DNA of 64,000 nucleotides, taken from NCBI GenBank assembly GCA_028826165.1, contig JAPDFW010000058.1:186001-250000 (forward strand), read 5' to 3'. Position numbers and translations under genes: made by a program. Of the stretch, positions 24,601-36,372 are shown one piece after another (within the stretch, counting starts at the first letter, position 1; every line of letters begins with the position of its first letter). The notes beneath the pieces are model-generated. The model worked only from the letters and a program-made list of their open reading frames with translations, had not been told where the DNA came from and made no database searches. The stretch comes from Anaeramoeba ignava. Lineage: Eukaryota; Metamonada; Anaeramoebidae.

Positions 24601-27600
24601 TAAATCAAAATATTTTTATAATTTTAAATCAAAATATTTTTATAATTTTAAATCAAAATATTTTAAATAATTTTAAATCAAAATATTTTTATAATTTTAA
24701 ATATAAATATTTTTAAAATTTTAAATCTAATTATTTTAAATAATTTTAAATCAAAATATTTTTATAATTTTAAATCTAAATATTTTAAATAATTTTAAAT
24801 CAAAATATTTTTAAATAATTTTAAATCAAAATAATTTTATATTAGGGACATGGAACATCTTCAAGAAGTTTCAATAAAATATCAAGCTCTGTTCTTATGC
24901 TAAACGAAAATTTGGGTCCTTGGGAACTTCTGAGAATGGATTGCGTTCCAATTATTGATGGAGAATCAATTGAATTTTTCGTTCCTTCTTACAATTTAAA
25001 AGAAAAAGTGATTTTATTTATTCAATTAATTTTCAAATTATTCATTTTGTTCTTTCTCAATTTATTATCTTTTTTTTAGTTTGATTTATATCAAGTAAAA
25101 GATGATAAAGAATATTTAACAAAATTAAAACAACAAATTGAAGAAATTGATTTTGGAAATCAAATTGATTCTTATTGTGCTTGGAATTTTCCTTCCAAAT
25201 TTCGAAAAAATGTAAAAAAAAACATTTTTAAACAATATTTTTAAAAGATTTTTTAAAATGTAAAATTTTTTTTTTATATTTAAAGTTTAATTTGGAACAA
25301 GAAAAAATTATCGAAAATGTTTTAAAACAAGATGAATTTAATTACGATTCTTTTTGGAAAATTTTAAACACTCCTCAAGTTTGTTTTAATTTTAATTTTA
25401 ATTCTACTTTTGCAAAAGAAATATCAATCAATATTTAAATTCAAACACAAAAAAAATGATTTTGTTATTGATTTAATTTAGTTATTTGATAAATTTGTTG
25501 AAATGCTTGATTCAAATAAATTTATGCATAAAAAAATACCTTTGAAAGAATTATTGATTGAATTTCTCAGAAAAAATTATCGGAAAAAACTGAAAGAATG
25601 CTTATTAGAAAATCAATCCAGATTAACAAAAATGAAAATTGCAAAATTAATTGAAATGATTTTTGAAAATTATGATTTTATAAATGAATTGCTTTCCGAA
25701 AATGATATTCAAGTGATCTATTTGGTTGCATATTCATTATCTCTAATGATCCCTTATTGCAAAAAAGTGTTTCCTTTTTTCCCAGAAATTTATCATCAAA
25801 TACAAATTGTAAGTTATAAAATTTTTAATTTTTAATTTTTAATTTTTAATTTTTAATTTTTAATTTTTAATTTTAATTTTGAAAAAGAAATTTAAAGACG
25901 AGAAATTCCTCAATTTTATCCACAAAATTTGGATATTTGATTACCTCAAAATTATATATGAAGCAACTCAATCGAAAAACATAAGATCAATTATTAAAAG
26001 TATGATTGATTACGAAAAAATAATCATTGAAGAACTAGAAAAATATAGATTTCTTAATTGGAGAATTAGTCAAAGGATTAGATCAAAGATCACCAACAAT
26101 TTCATCCATTTTTCTTTATTTATTAATCCAAATTTTGGAGCTTCAAGACGAAAGAATTGTGAAAATTTTTGAAAAAAATGGAAAACAAATAGTGTTTCAT
26201 TTCAGAAAGGCTGCCAAATCAAAGTTTACACACACACAACTTGCAGCCAAATATTTGTGGAATCGAATGAAGGAAGACCGATTTATTAATTTTTTCACAA
26301 ATAAATATGTAAATGATATGGATCAAGTTATCAATGATTTATTTGAGAATCAAAAAACACAAAAAAGTGGGAAACCAGAAAAAAAAGAAAGCAAACAACT
26401 CAATGCTAAATTAAGATCATCCACAATTTTGCACAATCCTTTGCAAATGATGGATAAAAAATCGCAATCGTTTGCAAATTTAACTTCATTGATAAAATCA
26501 AATGAATATTTTCAACCAGATATAAATCCCACAACAACATCATCATCATCAACATTAACAAAAAATCAGGAAAAATCAGCAAATTATTGGAATCAATTAA
26601 TCAACAAAAGATACTATCATCGGTTCCCTTTTTTGACTCATTTATTCACTGATTTTTTTGGATATATTTATCAGCAAATCTCAAAAGGAGTCTCAATTGT
26701 TTTGAACGATTCAAATCTTTTATCTCCAAAGATTTATGAGTCAATCACACACCAAATTTTCATGAAATTTGAAAACTACGATGAGGATTTAATTTTCATC
26801 AGTAAATTTCTTTCTGAAATGATAAGATGTCTTCAAAGTTTGGATTTGATTTGCGCAGAAAAAAGAACTTTGAACCAAAAAATTACCCAAAGAAAGCATT
26901 CCAAAAATAGAAACCAAAACAAGAACTCATCGCAAAAAATCCAAATAAGCACATCACAATTGGCGGTGTTTGTCCAATTAATTCACAAAGCGCCTAAAAA
27001 CGAATACAATTTTAAAATCAACATTCTCAACTCATTAAGATATTTACTCAAAGAAGAGTCCATTTTTAACAATTTCCAAAATAACATATCGGATTTGATT
27101 CCGATCATCAAGATATGGTGTCTCGATGAAGGCAATGCAGAATTCAACAAGACTGCGTTTAAGACCTTTTATCAGATTGTTTCGTATCATTCGAATTCCA
27201 TCCAATATTTGATTCAAAATAATTTGTTGGATTTTTTGATTGAAATTTTAACTCCTCATTATAAAATTTATGTTACTCATTGTTTGTATTATTTCTCAAA
27301 GTTGTTTTCAATGGATTTGATTGAAAAAAACAGGATTATGAACCATAAAAAACCGATTAGAGTTCACGAAAAAAGTCCCATTAAAACTGCCAAAAGAGAT
27401 GTTAAAATTTTGGTTCAATATTTTGTTAAAAAGCATTATTTTGTTAGATTCCATATTATGTTGCAGAAATTTAAAGGGAAAAATCATGAGAATTCTGGCG
27501 CCCCTTTTATTTTGCTTGGCAAAATTTATCAAATTATTATGTTTTCTCCAAGTTGCTCAAAGTTTTTTCGTTCTGTGAAGAAAGAAAAAACTTATGAAGA

Positions 27601-27655
27601 AGGTTTTGCTTTTTTTAAGCAGAAATTAATTCCCAAATCCAAATCTCGCAAATGA
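21663..27655 (+). CDS. Unrecognised large multi-exon protein, probably alpha-helical/armadillo-like C-terminus
   Basis: I do not recognise this protein. About 14 exons: 21663-21673 (tentative), 21876-21940, 22051-22209, 22289-22344, 22736-23193, 23309-23537, 23646-23771, 23845-23934, 24254-24352, 24846-25007, 25080-25211, 25286-25378, 25482-25808 and 25888-27655. Most introns are phase 0 and the joins give continuous peptide. The N-terminal third is charged; the middle holds RFHLPQIVGRSYFKPQ, EPWHSQLFPQEPHLQRYIKF and GPWELLRMDCVPIIDGES. From about 25480 it is helical and Leu/Ile-rich, like HEAT/armadillo repeats (SIFLYLLIQILELQDERIV; YLIQNNLLDFLIEILTP). The A-run at 26039-26043 seems to have one base too many: removing one A joins EELE to NIDFLIGELVKGL. 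A scaffold role would be a guess. Confidence 0.65.
22390..22735 (+). repeat. AAAATT/AAAATC repeat in intron
   Basis: Intron 4 of the unrecognised gene, filled with AAAATTA, AAAATCA and ATTTATAAAATT units and ending TTTAG at 22735. Confidence 0.75.
23935..24253 (+). repeat. AAAATC/AAAATT repeat intron
   Basis: Intron of the unrecognised gene between exons ending WIR and beginning STIQDSM. It is hexanucleotide repeat throughout. Confidence 0.8.
24353..24845 (+). repeat. ATTTTAAATCAAAATATTTTTATA repeat intron
   Basis: Intron between exons ending GKLHGVLR and starting GHGTSSRS. The repeat unit is about 23-25 bp (TTTTAAATC/TAAATATTTTTATAA), longer than the hexamers elsewhere. Confidence 0.8.
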
Positions 27656-27977
27656 TTTTTTAAATTTTTTTTAATTTTTGAAAAAGAGATATTTTTCAAA
27701 AATGTATCAATGGGAAAAAATTAAAATTCTTTCATTCAATTTTAATTTTAATTTTAATTTTAATTTTTAATTTTAATTTTAATCTTAAATTTTAATTTTA
27801 ATTTTAATTTTAATTTTAATTTTAATTTTAATTTTAATTTTAATTTTAATTTTAATTTTAATTTTAATTTTAATTTTAATTTTAATTTTAATTTTTTAAA
27901 TTTTGATTTTAATTTTAATTTTAATTTTAATTTTAATTTTTAATTTTAATTTTAATTTTAATTTTTAATTTTAATTT
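27656..27977. repeat. TTTTAA repeat between convergent genes
   Basis: Gap between the ends of the unrecognised plus gene and the first RCC1-BTB minus gene. It is mostly ATTTTA units, with no gene seen. Confidence 0.8.
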
Positions 27978-29813
27978 TTAAATTTTAATTTTAAATTTTA
28001 ATTTTGATTTTAATTTTGATTTTGATTTGATTTTAATTTTTAATTTTAATTTTAAAATAAATTTTAATTTTGATTTTAATTTTGATTTTGATTTTAAATT
28101 TAAATTTGGATTTGTTTGATTTAATTGAAAATAATCAATTCCAATTTTAATTTCTTCAATTATTTCTTGTGTAATTTCAATTCCTTCTTTAATTTGATTT
28201 GAATAAATCCAATATTCAAATATTTGAAATGATTTATTACTTAATTCACTATAATCTGTAACTTTATTAGAAGTATCTTCAGTTACAGATAAAAACATTC
28301 CTCGATATAATTCACTTCTCATTATTAATATTAATTTAGGAAATTTATATTGTTTTTCTTTTCTTTCAATTATAAAATCTTTTTCATTTTCATTTTCATT
28401 TTCATTTAAATAAATTCTTTTCATTGTTTCTTCAATTTTTTCATTTGAATTTATAATTTCTTTAATTTCAGAATATAATTTTGGATTTATTTTTGAATTG
28501 TTTGAATAAATCATTTCAAATATTTGATTTGATTCTTTAATTGATTTTTTTGAAATAATTTCTTGAAGTTTTTCAATTTCATTTTGATTTAATCTATATT
28601 TCAATATTAATTTATGAGCTTCAATTATTTCTCCATTTTCTGTTTTAAATGAAATATTACAAAATTCTTTTCTTCTAAATAATTTTATCAAATCTTCTTC
28701 AAGATTGGAAAAAGAAGGAGAAGAATAATAAAGAAATGATTTGCTTTCACCACAAGAAACATGATAATTGGAAATATCTTCATTAAATTTTAATTTAGGA
28801 AGTTCAATTTGAATTGGAATTGATTGATGTTTTGTATCTCCAGTTCCTAATTGACCATATTCATTATCTCCAAATACTATTAGTTTCCCTTTTGTTGTTA
28901 AAATCAAACTATGTTTAGTTCCAACAGAAAAATCAAGAATATCATCATTTTCAAATAAAGATGATTTGATTTCAGTAAATTCATAAGTATATTCATTTTT
29001 GCCAAGTCCATTATTTTCAGAATATCCACATGAATAAAGTTTTCTTTTTGGATTTTCATTTTGATCTTCAATCAACATTATTGAATAATCATATCCACAT
29101 TGAATATCAATTATTTTACCTTTTGGAATATTTTGGATTTTGGTTAATTTTTGGATTTCCCAATCTTTTTTTCTTGATTCTCTTAATCCAAGTTGACCAT
29201 AATCATTCCATCCACATCCAAATAATTCTTGATTTGAATTTAAAAGAAAAACAGAATGTGAATCATTTCCTGAAAATATTTTAGAAACATTTTTCATCAT
29301 TAAAATTGGTTTTTTTGTTTTTTTAAGTGTTTCAGAATCAAAACCAAATTGACCATAATCATTTAAACCAATTCCATAAGCATTTTGATTTGAAGTTAAT
29401 AAGTAAACTGAAAGGTATCCAGAAACAATATCTTGAATTATTCTATCATTTGTATCTTTAATTAATGATGAAATATTAATAAATTCATTTGGATTTTTTG
29501 AATTAATATTTTCACCTTTTGCAAATACATTTCCTTCTATTGTTAAAATAGCTTCATTTAGCGCACCAACAGTTACTTTTTGAATATTTTCTTTAATTTG
29601 GATTTTTTCAGGATTTTTATCTAAATATTCTATTGCTTTTCCATTTTTAAAAAGGAAAATTGTTGAATAATTTCCTGTTGAAATTTGTTTAATTTGTTTT
29701 TCATTTTCATTTTCATTTTCAAATTCAAATTGAATTGGTTTTGTTATTTTATCTGGTTCATTTTTGAAAAGAATTGGATATTTATTTTCACCAAAAAATA
29801 AACAATCATTCAT
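27978..29813 (-). CDS. RCC1-BTB protein, copy 1
   Basis: 611 residues, intronless. The N-terminal half is an RCC1-like propeller with repeated GIGLNDYGQFG, GCGWNDYGQLG and FGDNEYGQLGTG blades. Then comes a BTB region: FCNISFKTENGEIIEAHKLIL, followed after a spacer by FPKLILIMRSELYRGMF, VTDYSELS and YWIYSNQIKEG. RCC1-BTB proteins in other eukaryotes are often adaptor-type proteins, but no partner can be inferred here. The C-terminus departs from its paralogues after NQTNPNL and runs into a Lys/Ser/Leu tail encoded by hexamer repeat, so the original stop has been lost to repeat growth. Confidence 0.85.
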   Translation of the reverse strand: MNDCLFFGENKYPILFKNEPDKITKPIQFEFENENENEKQIKQISTGNYSTIFLFKNGKAIEYLDKNPEKIQIKENIQKVTVGALNEAILTIEGNVFAKGENINSKNPNEFINISSLIKDTNDRIIQDIVSGYLSVYLLTSNQNAYGIGLNDYGQFGFDSETLKKTKKPILMMKNVSKIFSGNDSHSVFLLNSNQELFGCGWNDYGQLGLRESRKKDWEIQKLTKIQNIPKGKIIDIQCGYDYSIMLIEDQNENPKRKLYSCGYSENNGLGKNEYTYEFTEIKSSLFENDDILDFSVGTKHSLILTTKGKLIVFGDNEYGQLGTGDTKHQSIPIQIELPKLKFNEDISNYHVSCGESKSFLYYSSPSFSNLEEDLIKLFRRKEFCNISFKTENGEIIEAHKLILKYRLNQNEIEKLQEIISKKSIKESNQIFEMIYSNNSKINPKLYSEIKEIINSNEKIEETMKRIYLNENENENEKDFIIERKEKQYKFPKLILIMRSELYRGMFLSVTEDTSNKVTDYSELSNKSFQIFEYWIYSNQIKEGIEITQEIIEEIKIGIDYFQLNQTNPNLNLKSKSKLKSKLKFILKLKLKIKIKSKSKLKSKLKFKIKI

Positions 29814-30212
29814 TTTTGAAAAGAAAAAAATGAAAAATGAATTTTGATTTTGGTTTTTAATTTTAATTTTTGATTTTAATTTTAATTTTAATTTTAGTTT
29901 TGATTTTAATTTTAATTTTAATTTTAGATTTTAATTTTAATTTTGATTTTAATTTTGATTTTAATTTTAATTTTAATTTTAATTTTGATTTTGATTTTAA
30001 TTTTAATTTTAATTTTAATTTTAATTTTAATTTTATTTTTAATTTTAATTTTAATTTTAATTTTAATTTTAATTTTAATTTTAATTTTAATTTTAAATTT
30101 AATTTTAATTTTGATTTTGATTTTAATTTTAATTTTAATTTTGATTTTGATTTTAATTTTAATTTTAATTTTGATTTTAATTTTAATTTTAATTTTAATT
30201 TTAATTTTAATT
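29814..30212. repeat. Intergenic TTTTAA/TTTTGA repeat
   Basis: Spacer between RCC1-BTB copies 1 and 2. The first 30 bp upstream of copy 1 carry the promoter tract (TTTTCATTTTT on minus); the rest is hexamer repeat. Confidence 0.75.
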
Positions 30213-32009
30213 TTAATTTTGATTATTAGATTTTTTAATTAATAAATCAAATAAATTTGGATTTGTTTGATTTAATTGAAAATAATCAATTCCAGTTTCT
30301 AATTCTTCAATTATTTCTTGTGTAATTTGAATTTCTTCTTTAATTTGATTTGAATAAATCCAATATTCAAATATTTGAAATGATTTATTACTTAATTCAC
30401 TATAATCTGTAACTTTATTAGAAGTATCTTCAGTTACAGATAAAAACATTCCTCGATATAATTCACTTCTCATTATTAATATTAATTTTGGAAATTTATA
30501 TTGTTTTTCTTTTCTTTCAATTATAAAATCTTTTTCATTTTCATTTTCATTTAAATAAATTTTTTTCATTGTTTCTTCAATTTTTTCATTGGAATTTATA
30601 ATTTCTTTAATTTCAGAATATAATTTTGGATTTATTTTGGAATTGTTTGAATAAATCATTTCAAATATTTGATTTGATTCTTTAATTGGTTTATTTGAAA
30701 TAATTTTTTGAAGTTTTTCAATTTCATTTTGATTTTGATTTAATCTATATTTCAATATTAATTTATGAGCTTCAATTATTTCTCCATTTTCTGTTTTAAA
30801 TGAAATATTGCAAAATTCTTTTCTTCTAAATAATTTTATCAAATCTTCTTCAAGATTGGAAAAAGAAGGAAGAGAATAATAAAGAAATGATCTTTCAAAT
30901 CCACAAGAAAGATGATAGTTGGAAATTTCTTCATTAAATCTTAATTTAGGAAGTTCAATTTGAATTGGAATCAATTGTTTTTTTGTATCTCCAGTTCCTA
31001 ATTGACCATATTCATTATCTCCAAATCCAATTAATTTTGATTTGGAAGTTAAAATCAAAGTATGATACCTTCCAACAGAAAAATCAAGAATATCATCATT
31101 TTCAAATAAAGATGATTTGACTTCAGTAAATTCATAAGTATGATTATTTTCATTTTTGCCAAGTTCATTATTTTCAGAATATCCACATGAATAAAGTTTT
31201 CTTTTTGGATTTTCATTTTGATTTTCAATCAACATTATTGAATGATATTCTCCACATTGAATATCAATTATTTTGCCTTTTGGAATATTTTGGATTTTGG
31301 TTAATTTTTGGATTTTTGTTTCTTCTTTTCTTGATTTTCCTAACCCAACTTGGCCATAACTGTTACCACCACATCCAAATAATTCTTGATTTGAATTTAA
31401 AAGAAAAACATGATAAGAAGTATCTCCTGAAAATATTTTAGAAACATTTTTCATCATTAAAATTGGTTTTTCTGTTTTTTCAAGTGTTTCAGAATCAAAA
31501 CCAAGTTGACCAGATGGATTTAAACCAATTCCATAAACATTTTGATTTGAGGTTAATAAGTAAATTGAACTAGCTCCAGAAACAATATCTTCAATTATTC
31601 TATCATTTGTATCTTCAATTAATGATGAAATATTGATAAATTCATTTGGATTTTTTGGATTAATATTGTATCCTTTGGCAAATACATTTCCTTCTATTGT
31701 TAAAATAGCTTCATTTAGCGCACCAACAGATACTTTTTGAATATTTTCTTCAATTTGGATTTTTTCAGGATTTTGTTTTGAATTTCTTAAATATTCTATT
31801 GCTTTTCCATTTTCAAAAAGGAAAATTATTGAAAAATTTCCTGTTGAAATTTGTTTAATTTGTTTTTCATTTTCTTTTTCATTTTCTTTTTCATTTTCAT
31901 TTTCATTTTCATTTTCAAATTTAAATTGAATTGGTTTTTTTTTAACATCTTTTTTATCTTTTAGGAGAATTGGTTTATTATTCCAACCAAAAAATAAAAT
32001 TTCATTCAT
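30213..32009 (-). CDS. RCC1-BTB protein, copy 2
   Basis: 598 residues, intronless, full length for this array. RCC1-like blades (GIGLNPSGQLG, GCGGNSYGQVGLG, GFGDNEYGQLGTG) are followed by two BTB-like segments (FCNISFKTENGEIIEAHKL; KLILIMRSELYRGMFLSV) and a helical tail ending FDLLIKKSNNQN. Start ATG 32009 matches the MNE start of the paralogues and lies after the T-tract; upstream in-frame codons are only Lys-Ile repeats. It has a Glu-Asn tract near residue 30 that varies in length between copies. Confidence 0.9.
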   Translation of the reverse strand: MNEILFFGWNNKPILLKDKKDVKKKPIQFKFENENENENEKENEKENEKQIKQISTGNFSIIFLFENGKAIEYLRNSKQNPEKIQIEENIQKVSVGALNEAILTIEGNVFAKGYNINPKNPNEFINISSLIEDTNDRIIEDIVSGASSIYLLTSNQNVYGIGLNPSGQLGFDSETLEKTEKPILMMKNVSKIFSGDTSYHVFLLNSNQELFGCGGNSYGQVGLGKSRKEETKIQKLTKIQNIPKGKIIDIQCGEYHSIMLIENQNENPKRKLYSCGYSENNELGKNENNHTYEFTEVKSSLFENDDILDFSVGRYHTLILTSKSKLIGFGDNEYGQLGTGDTKKQLIPIQIELPKLRFNEEISNYHLSCGFERSFLYYSLPSFSNLEEDLIKLFRRKEFCNISFKTENGEIIEAHKLILKYRLNQNQNEIEKLQKIISNKPIKESNQIFEMIYSNNSKINPKLYSEIKEIINSNEKIEETMKKIYLNENENEKDFIIERKEKQYKFPKLILIMRSELYRGMFLSVTEDTSNKVTDYSELSNKSFQIFEYWIYSNQIKEEIQITQEIIEELETGIDYFQLNQTNPNLFDLLIKKSNNQN

Positions 32010-32234
32010 TTTTGAAAAGTAAAAAAATGAAAAAATGAAAAAAATGAAAAAGTTTGGAATTTTAATTTTTATTTTGATTTTAATTTTAATTTTAATTTTA
32101 ATTTTAATTTTAATTTTAATTTTAATTTTGATTTTGATTTTAATTTTAATTTTAATTTTAATTTTGATTTTGATTTTAATTTTAATTTTGATTTTAATTT
32201 TAATTTTAATTTTAATAATTTTGATTTCTTTTTG
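32010..32234. repeat. Intergenic TTTTAA/TTTTGA repeat
   Basis: Spacer between RCC1-BTB copies 2 and 3 with the promoter tract next to copy 2 and hexamer repeat beyond it. No gene seen. Confidence 0.75.
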
Positions 32235-33997
32235 ATTTTTAATTTTAATTTTGATTATTAAATTTTTGAATTTCATTTTGATTTAATTGAAAATAATCAA
32301 TTCAAATAATTTTGTAATTTGAATTCCATTTTAATTTGATTTGAATTCAATATTCAAATAATTGAAATGATTTATTACTCAATTCACTATAATCTGTAAC
32401 TTTATTTGATTTATCTTCTGTTACAGATAAAAACATTCCTCGATATAATTCACTTCTCATTATTAATATTAATTTTGGAAATTTATATTGTTTTTTCTTT
32501 TCTTTCAATTATAAAATCTTTTTCATTTTCATTTTCATTTTTCATTTTAAATAAATTCTTTTCATTGTTTTCTTCAATTTTTCATTTTAAATTTATAATT
32601 TCTTTAATTTCAGAATATAATTTTAGATTTATTTTGGAATTGTTTGAATAAATCATTTCAAATATTTGATTTGATTCTTTAATTGATTTATTTGAAATAA
32701 TTTCTTGAAGTTTTTCAATTTCATTTTGATTTTGATTTAATCTATATTTCAATATTAATTTATGAGCTTCAATTATTTCTCCATTTTCGGTTTTAAATGA
32801 AATATCACAAAATTCTTTTCTTCTAAATAGTTTTATCAAATCTTCTTCAAGATTGGAAAAATAAGGAGGAGAATAATAAAGAAATGATTTGTATTCACCA
32901 CAAGAAATATGATAATTAGAAATATTTTCATTAAATGTTAATTTAGGAAGTTTAATTTGAATTGGAATTAATTGATTTTTTGTATTTCCAGTTCCTAATT
33001 GACCATATTCATTATATCCAAATCCTATCAATTTTGATTTGGAAGTTAAAATCAAATTATGATTGTATCCAACAGAAATTTTAAGAATATTATCTTCATC
33101 ATTTTCAAATAAAGATGATTTGATTTCAGTAAATTTATAAGTATATCCATTTTTGCCAAGTCCATTATATTCATAATCTCCACATGAATAAAGTTTTCTT
33201 TTTTGATTTTGATTTTCAATCAACATTATTGAATGTTCATATCCACATTGAATATCAATTATTTTACCTTTTGGAATATTTTGGATTTTGGTTAATTTTT
33301 TGATATATTGTTCATTTCCTGAATATCCTAATCCAAGTTGACCAACTACATTATATCCGCATACAAATAATTCTTGATTTGAATTTAAAAGAAAAGCAGA
33401 ATAAGAAGAATTTCCTGAAAATATTTTAGAAACATTTTTCATCATTAAAATTGGTTTTTTTGTTCTTTCAAATAAAACAGAATCAAAACCAAGTTGACCA
33501 AATTGATTTGAACCAATTCCATAAACATTATGATTTGAAGTTAATAAGTAAATTGAACTATCTCCAGAAACAATATCTTCAATTATTCTATCATTTGTAT
33601 CTTCAATTAATGATGAAATATTGATAAATTCATTTGGATTTTTTGGATTAATATTGTATCCTTTGGCAAATACATTTCCTTCTATTGTTAAAATAGCTTC
33701 ATTTTGATAACCAACAGTTACTTTTTGAATATTTTCTTCAATTTGAATTTTTGAAGGATTTGGTTTTGAATATTTTTCATTTAAATATTCTATTGCTTTT
33801 CCATTTTCAAAAAGGAAAATTGTTGAATAATTGGATGTTGAAATTTGTTTAATTTGTTTTTCATTTTCATTTTCATTTTCATTTTCATTTTCATTTTCAA
33901 ATTTAAATTTAAATTGAATTGGTTTTGTTATTTCTTCTGGTTCATTTTTGAAAAGAATTGGTTTATTATTCCAACCAAAAAATATAATTTCATTCAT
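32235..33997 (-). pseudogene. RCC1-BTB copy 3, 3' end decayed
   Basis: The 5' part (33997-32582, 471 residues) is intact, with MNEIIFFGWNN, RCC1 blades and the first BTB segment. It then stops after SEIKEIINLK, where intact paralogues read SEIKEIINSNEKIEETMK. DNA matching the rest of the BTB region continues to about 32235 but is broken by several small insertions and deletions (around 32490-32590) and loses similarity at the C-terminus (32280-32350). So it is either a pseudogene or a gene making a protein truncated before the second BTB segment. Confidence 0.75.
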
Positions 33998-34091
33998 TTT
34001 TGAAAAGTAAAAAAATGAAAAAACGTTTTTGGATTTTTGAATTTTAATTTTAATTTTGGTTTTTGAAAAAGAAATTTGAAAAAGTTTGGAA

Positions 34092-36185
34092 TTAAAAAAA
34101 CCCAAAAATGATCATCAAAAGTAAGATAAAAACGGAGAAAAGATTTTTATTACTTGAAGAAGGTGGTGGAGGAGGATTTGGGAAAATAGCTGGAATCTGG
34201 AATTTATAGAAAATAATGAGACTTTCTGATGCATCTGTTCCATATTCAAAACTAGTTGATGAATCATAATTACCCAGAAAATCATCGAAGAAAAAAGTTC
34301 CAAAGTAATATTTGAAACGACTTCACTTGAATTGGTTTCAATTTGCAAGATTCGTGTTTGATCTTCATCAACAGATCCATTGTAGAAAGATGTGAAAAAA
34401 TATCCCCAGGTATCACTTCTCTCAATCAATGATGCCGAAAAAGAATCAATCCCATCAACTGCTAAACAATCATTGACTACCATCATTATGCTTAAATTGA
34501 CTCGACAAATTCGATAATTATCTTCATCTCCAAAATAAATTAATTGATGAGTTTTATCCAAAAAAATGGTTGCAATTTCATAATCAGTTAAGTTAGTGGA
34601 TCCAATATCTGTGAAGTTCTCTAATTCAATTTGAGCAAGAAAATAGTTTGAACCAACAGCACCATATCTGTAAATCAATGCATAAAGATAATTACTGAAA
34701 GAATCAACAAAAATATTCCGAGGAGCATCATTACTTCCGAGTATCAGAGATCGAACAATTTGAAAATCTGGATAAGTAAGTTGGATCACTGCATATTGCC
34801 CAGAAGAAGAATTATAATATCCAATATAAACCATTTGATTTTTCTTTATCAAACGAGCCTGTTTCCACTCTTCCATTATTAGCGATCACAGTTTCATTCA
34901 AGGAAAAATCTGATAGATTGACTTCCAAAATGTTTATTCCTGAAGATGAATCAAAAAATATGTAAATCATTCCATTTATTGAATCAAGTTCACCAAAAAA
35001 TAAAGTCCAAGTGCCAATCAAATGAAAATAATCAACCAGTTTATATGATTGAAGATCTACTTTAGCTACTAAGTATCCATCACTTAAATGACAAAATATA
35101 TACAGAATTTGTTTTGGTTCATCGATGAAAACTAAAGAGGAACTGTAAAAAGAAGGAATATAAAAAGAATCTTCAACCTGTAATGGAGATAGATCAACTT
35201 CCTTAATTTGATACTCTTGGAGCCAAGCATAAATTTTCTGAGTCGTCAAATCAATGCACATTGAAGTAGGGTTATTCCCGATATCCAATGAACCGTTGAT
35301 CGAGAAATTTGTCAAATTCACTGCAACAACATATCCATTTTCTGATAAGAAATAACCAAAGTCGTTTTCTTGATCAAAAACTGCACCCCGAACTTGATTT
35401 ATGCCTCCATCGCAACTAATCGTTTCTATCTTTGAGAAATCTGTCAAATTGATTTTCACAATTTTGATAGGATACTCATCAGTTCCGAAATACATCAAAT
35501 TCTTTGCGTTATCAACGAAACCTTTTGTCAAGCTGAGCTCTTCTGTATGATCCAATTGAAGAGTATTAACTACACTAAAGTTTGATAAGGCGATCTTGTA
35601 AATTATCGGATCACTTTCTTGAGTTGAGGCATAAAGAAAACCATTTGGCTCGTCAATCGCGCACCCCATAAGATAATCACTTCCTGAAAAGGACAAATTT
35701 GTTTCATTCGTGAAACTTATCAAATCAATTTTCACCAGATTCCCAGGATAACTACAACCAAAATAAGCTTTTTGATTCACAACATCAATTTGAGCACTTT
35801 CAAATCCCGAACCCTCATTACAAGCATCTACAGTCAGAATTTCAACAAGTGAAAATGAAGTTAAATTTACTTTGGAAATTTTGGCTGGAATAGTGGAGGA
35901 GCCAAAATAAGCAAGTTTATTAACATGATCTATTACTCCTGTCTTCACATCTTCTAATTCCAAATGAAGAAAATCAACCATTTCAATAGGATCAAGTGTG
36001 AATTTGAATAAAGAGCAATTTCCGCCTCCATGAAAATCAGCAAAATACATAAATCCTTTGTCTGAATCAATTAGAGAAGCATAAGAATTACTACCAACAT
36101 TTGGCAACTCCAAAGAACCATTTAAAGTAACTTCCGATCGAACAAAAAGGAGAAAAAAAGAAACAAAAAGCAAAATTTGTTTCAT
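34092..36185 (-). CDS. Secreted/GPI-type beta-propeller surface protein (two apparent frame breaks)
   Basis: Begins with signal peptide MKQILLFVSFFLLFVRS. It then has at least twelve repeats of a YVTN/NHL-like strand pattern (DSDKGFMYFADF, NVVNQKAYFGCS-like, DEPNGFLYAST, DNAKNLMYFGTD), each followed by KIxLxxFxxxxxL, with many Asn glycosylation sites. Near the end are a Pro-rich stretch (PNPPPPPSSSNK) and a hydrophobic tail stopping at 34092, which looks like a GPI-attachment signal. As written, the frame is broken twice: one extra base in the A-run at 34839-34843 and one missing base near 34315-34317. These compensate, so the last 70 codons return to the original frame. The middle (34840-34318) reads well in the shifted frame, arguing for sequence error or recent mutation. 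Confidence 0.75.
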
Positions 36186-36372
36186 TTGTTTTCTTAATTA
36201 TTTTTTTTTCAAAAATAAAAAATAAAAAACAATTTAATTTCTTTAAAAAGAGGATACAAAGTAAGAATTTTTTCCAACTTACTTTTGCAATTAGATTGCT
36301 TTTTTCTTGTTAAAACAAAAGAAAAATGAAAACAATTTTTTGCTTTTTTTTTTACTCCTCTAAAATGGCAAA
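36186..36372. promoter_or_regulatory. Upstream region of the beta-propeller gene
   Basis: AT-rich, no coding sequence. It lies at the inversion point between the minus and plus halves of the RCC1-BTB array. Confidence 0.3.

Noticed and set aside
26069-26147. Possible 79-bp (or 13-bp) intron explaining the frame change in the unrecognised gene
   Set aside because: GT and AG exist, but the 79-bp version would remove natural-looking coding sequence (SPTISSIFLYLLIQILE) and 13 bp is too short to splice. One extra A in the run at 26039-26043 is simpler.
36255-36290. Short inverted repeat AAGTAAG/CTTACTT near the propeller gene promoter
   Set aside because: Seven-base arms with a 12-base loop are expected by chance in this composition; no terminator or RNA gene context.
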